Assembly: GCA_009922685.1 (NCBI GenBank)
Contig: RFVA01000001.1
Location: 1 to 64,000, forward strand
From: Gammaproteobacteria bacterium
GTDB taxonomy: Bacteria > Pseudomonadota > Gammaproteobacteria > Methylococcales > Methylococcaceae
Reading direction: 5' to 3'
DNA length: 64,000 nt
This document shows, piece after piece, positions 62,876 to 64,000 of this stretch. Numbering within the stretch: the stretch's first letter is position 1; each line of letters starts with the position of its first letter. The notes beneath the pieces are model-generated. The model did no database searches. It saw nothing but the letters and a program-made list of their open reading frames with translations, and was not told where the DNA came from. Position numbers and translations under genes: made by a program.

Positions 62876-64000
62876 ATGAGTTTTAACGCGATTCCTGACC
62901 AGCAGGGTCTTTATGATCCACGTAATGAACATGACGCCTGTGGCGTTGGCTTTATTGCGCACATTAAAGGACATAAAAGCCATGACATTGTCGCCAAGGG
63001 CCTTGAAATCCTTCGGAATCTAACCCACCGCGGCGCGGTCGGCGCTGATCCTCTGGCTGGGGATGGTGCGGGTATTTTGATTCAGATGCCGGACCAATTT
63101 CTTCGTGCCGAAAGCAGTGGGCTCGGATTTAACCTGCCGGCTGAAGGACACTATGGCGTTGGGGTGATCTTCCTGCCTCAATCGGCGGCCTTTAGAACCA
63201 CTTGCGAACAGATTGTTGAAGAATTCATTACGGCTGAAGGTCAGTCGGTGCTGGGCTGGCGCGATGTCCCCGTTGAGAGCGAGGGACTTGGCGAGTCAGT
63301 AAAGGCCAGTGAGCCGTTCATTCGTCAGGTGTTCGTCGGTCGTGGTGCCAACTGTCAAGATCAGGACGCTTTCGAACGCAAACTGTTCGTGATTAGGAAG
63401 CAGATCGACAACCGAATTCGAGACCTTAAACAGAATGAAGGCAAGATGTTCTACATCCCCTCCTTCTCGTCTCGAACCCTCCTTTACAAAGGAATGCTTC
63501 TGGCCGATCAGGTGGGGAGTTATTACCGCGATCTAACGGACGAGCGCGTGATCTCGGCACTCGCGTTGGTTCATCAACGTTTCTCGACCAACACATTCCC
63601 CACTTGGGATCTGGCGCATCCCTTCAGAATGATCGCCCACAATGGCGAAATCAATACCGTTCGGGGCAACATCAACTGGATGGCCGCACGCAGGCATTCC
63701 ATGTCCTCGAGGATTTTAGGCGAGGACCTTGACAAGATCTGGCCCTTGATTGGTGAAGGGAAATCAGACTCTGCCAGTTTTGATAACGCCCTTGAGCTCT
63801 TGGTCATGGGGGGATATTCACTGGTTCACGCCATGATGCTCCTCATTCCAGAAGCCTGGTCTGGCAATCCCCTGATGGATGATCAGCGCCGTGCATTCTA
63901 CGAATACCATTCGGCCCTTATGGAGCCCTGGGACGGGCCTGCTGCAGTGGCCTTTACCGATGGCCGTCAAATTGGAGCGACGCTCGATCGCAATGGTCTT
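62876..64000 (+). CDS. gltB: Glutamate synthase large subunit, N-terminal part (runs off the right edge)
   Basis: 375 codons are visible from the ATG 62876 to the window edge with no stop. The N-terminal glutamine amidotransferase (class II) domain is recognisable: NEHDACGVGFIAHIKG with catalytic C22 after a probable 21-residue propeptide, LTHRGAVGADPLAGDGAGIL, HQRFSTNTFPTWDLAHPFR (in part), and AHNGEINTVRGNINWM. GltB transfers the amide nitrogen of glutamine to 2-oxoglutarate. It follows gltA after a 287-bp gap that holds a small GCCTG/CAGGC hairpin and no other gene. Confidence 0.96.
   Translation, partial: MSFNAIPDQQGLYDPRNEHDACGVGFIAHIKGHKSHDIVAKGLEILRNLTHRGAVGADPLAGDGAGILIQMPDQFLRAESSGLGFNLPAEGHYGVGVIFLPQSAAFRTTCEQIVEEFITAEGQSVLGWRDVPVESEGLGESVKASEPFIRQVFVGRGANCQDQDAFERKLFVIRKQIDNRIRDLKQNEGKMFYIPSFSSRTLLYKGMLLADQVGSYYRDLTDERVISALALVHQRFSTNTFPTWDLAHPFRMIAHNGEINTVRGNINWMAARRHSMSSRILGEDLDKIWPLIGEGKSDSASFDNALELLVMGGYSLVHAMMLLIPEAWSGNPLMDDQRRAFYEYHSALMEPWDGPAAVAFTDGRQIGATLDRNGL

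Overview
The window reads as a chromosomal segment of a Gram-negative proteobacterium, most likely a gammaproteobacterium. The evidence is gene order and envelope biology: uvrC-pgsA followed by tRNA-Gly and tRNA-Cys, gltX beside tRNA-Ala and tRNA-Glu, smg-topA divergent from def-fmt-rsmB, a DUF4390-ntrY-ntrX tail after rsmB, lipoproteins with lipoboxes, outer-membrane-type and AsmA-like proteins, and a YheS-type ABC-F protein. A sterol-tailoring gene set at 44.8-48.8 kb would fit a sterol-making lineage; among Gammaproteobacteria that is mainly Methylococcales. No methane-oxidation gene is present here, so that assignment is only an inference.

Layout. 0-6.3 kb: end of a glutathione S-transferase, tRNA-Glu and tRNA-Ala, a gltX broken by an internal deletion, a Ycf46-like AAA ATPase, uvrC, pgsA, tRNA-Gly and tRNA-Cys. 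6.3-11.4 kb: an accessory patch after tRNA-Cys with a TnpB tail, a decayed IS3-type transposase, an orphan secreted protein, a stop-interrupted toxin-like remnant and an intact arsenic operon (arsR-arsI-arsC-acr3). 11.6-20.3 kb: a membrane mono-heme protein, a DUF2892 protein, a potassium-channel-like protein, gcvH-pyrC, cysD-cysN (CysN carries a degenerate APS-kinase-like tail), an NCS2 permease fused to an ATPase-like domain, and a Cys/His-repeat lipoprotein. 20.3-28.3 kb: a minus-strand envelope block (SIMPL protein, polytopic membrane protein, DUF748 AsmA-like giant, two small lipoproteins, DUF2490 barrel, DUF4239 protein). 28.3-44.8 kb: housekeeping genes (tRNA-Pro, ispB, topA, smg, def, fmt, rsmB, ntrYX, uspA, yheS, bfd/bfr, yqiA).

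44.8-48.8 kb holds a Rieske oxygenase and an SDR that resemble the bacterial sterol C-4 demethylation pair SdmA/SdmB, divergent from a protein strikingly like animal delta-24-sterol reductase (DHCR24). Together they would remove C-4 methyl groups and saturate the sterol side chain. 48.8-51.4 kb contains a YidB/OmpA-like fusion protein and a 730-bp gene-poor stretch with a 32-codon membrane ORF and a long stem-loop.

51.4-64 kb is a central carbon block: a zinc-ribbon protein and a 1095-residue homologue of the eukaryotic phosphorylase kinase alpha/beta subunit sit in one transcription unit with glucokinase. The Entner-Doudoroff genes edd and eda, glgC (glycogen precursor synthesis), a KDG kinase, citrate synthase and the start of gltB follow. 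The grouping suggests coordinated control of glucose entry, glycogen storage and Entner-Doudoroff flux.

The main points for a second look are the sterol cluster, the phosphorylase-kinase-like unit, the broken gltX, the CysN tail, the NtrX protein without a GAFTGA loop, and the CxxHC-repeat lipoprotein.
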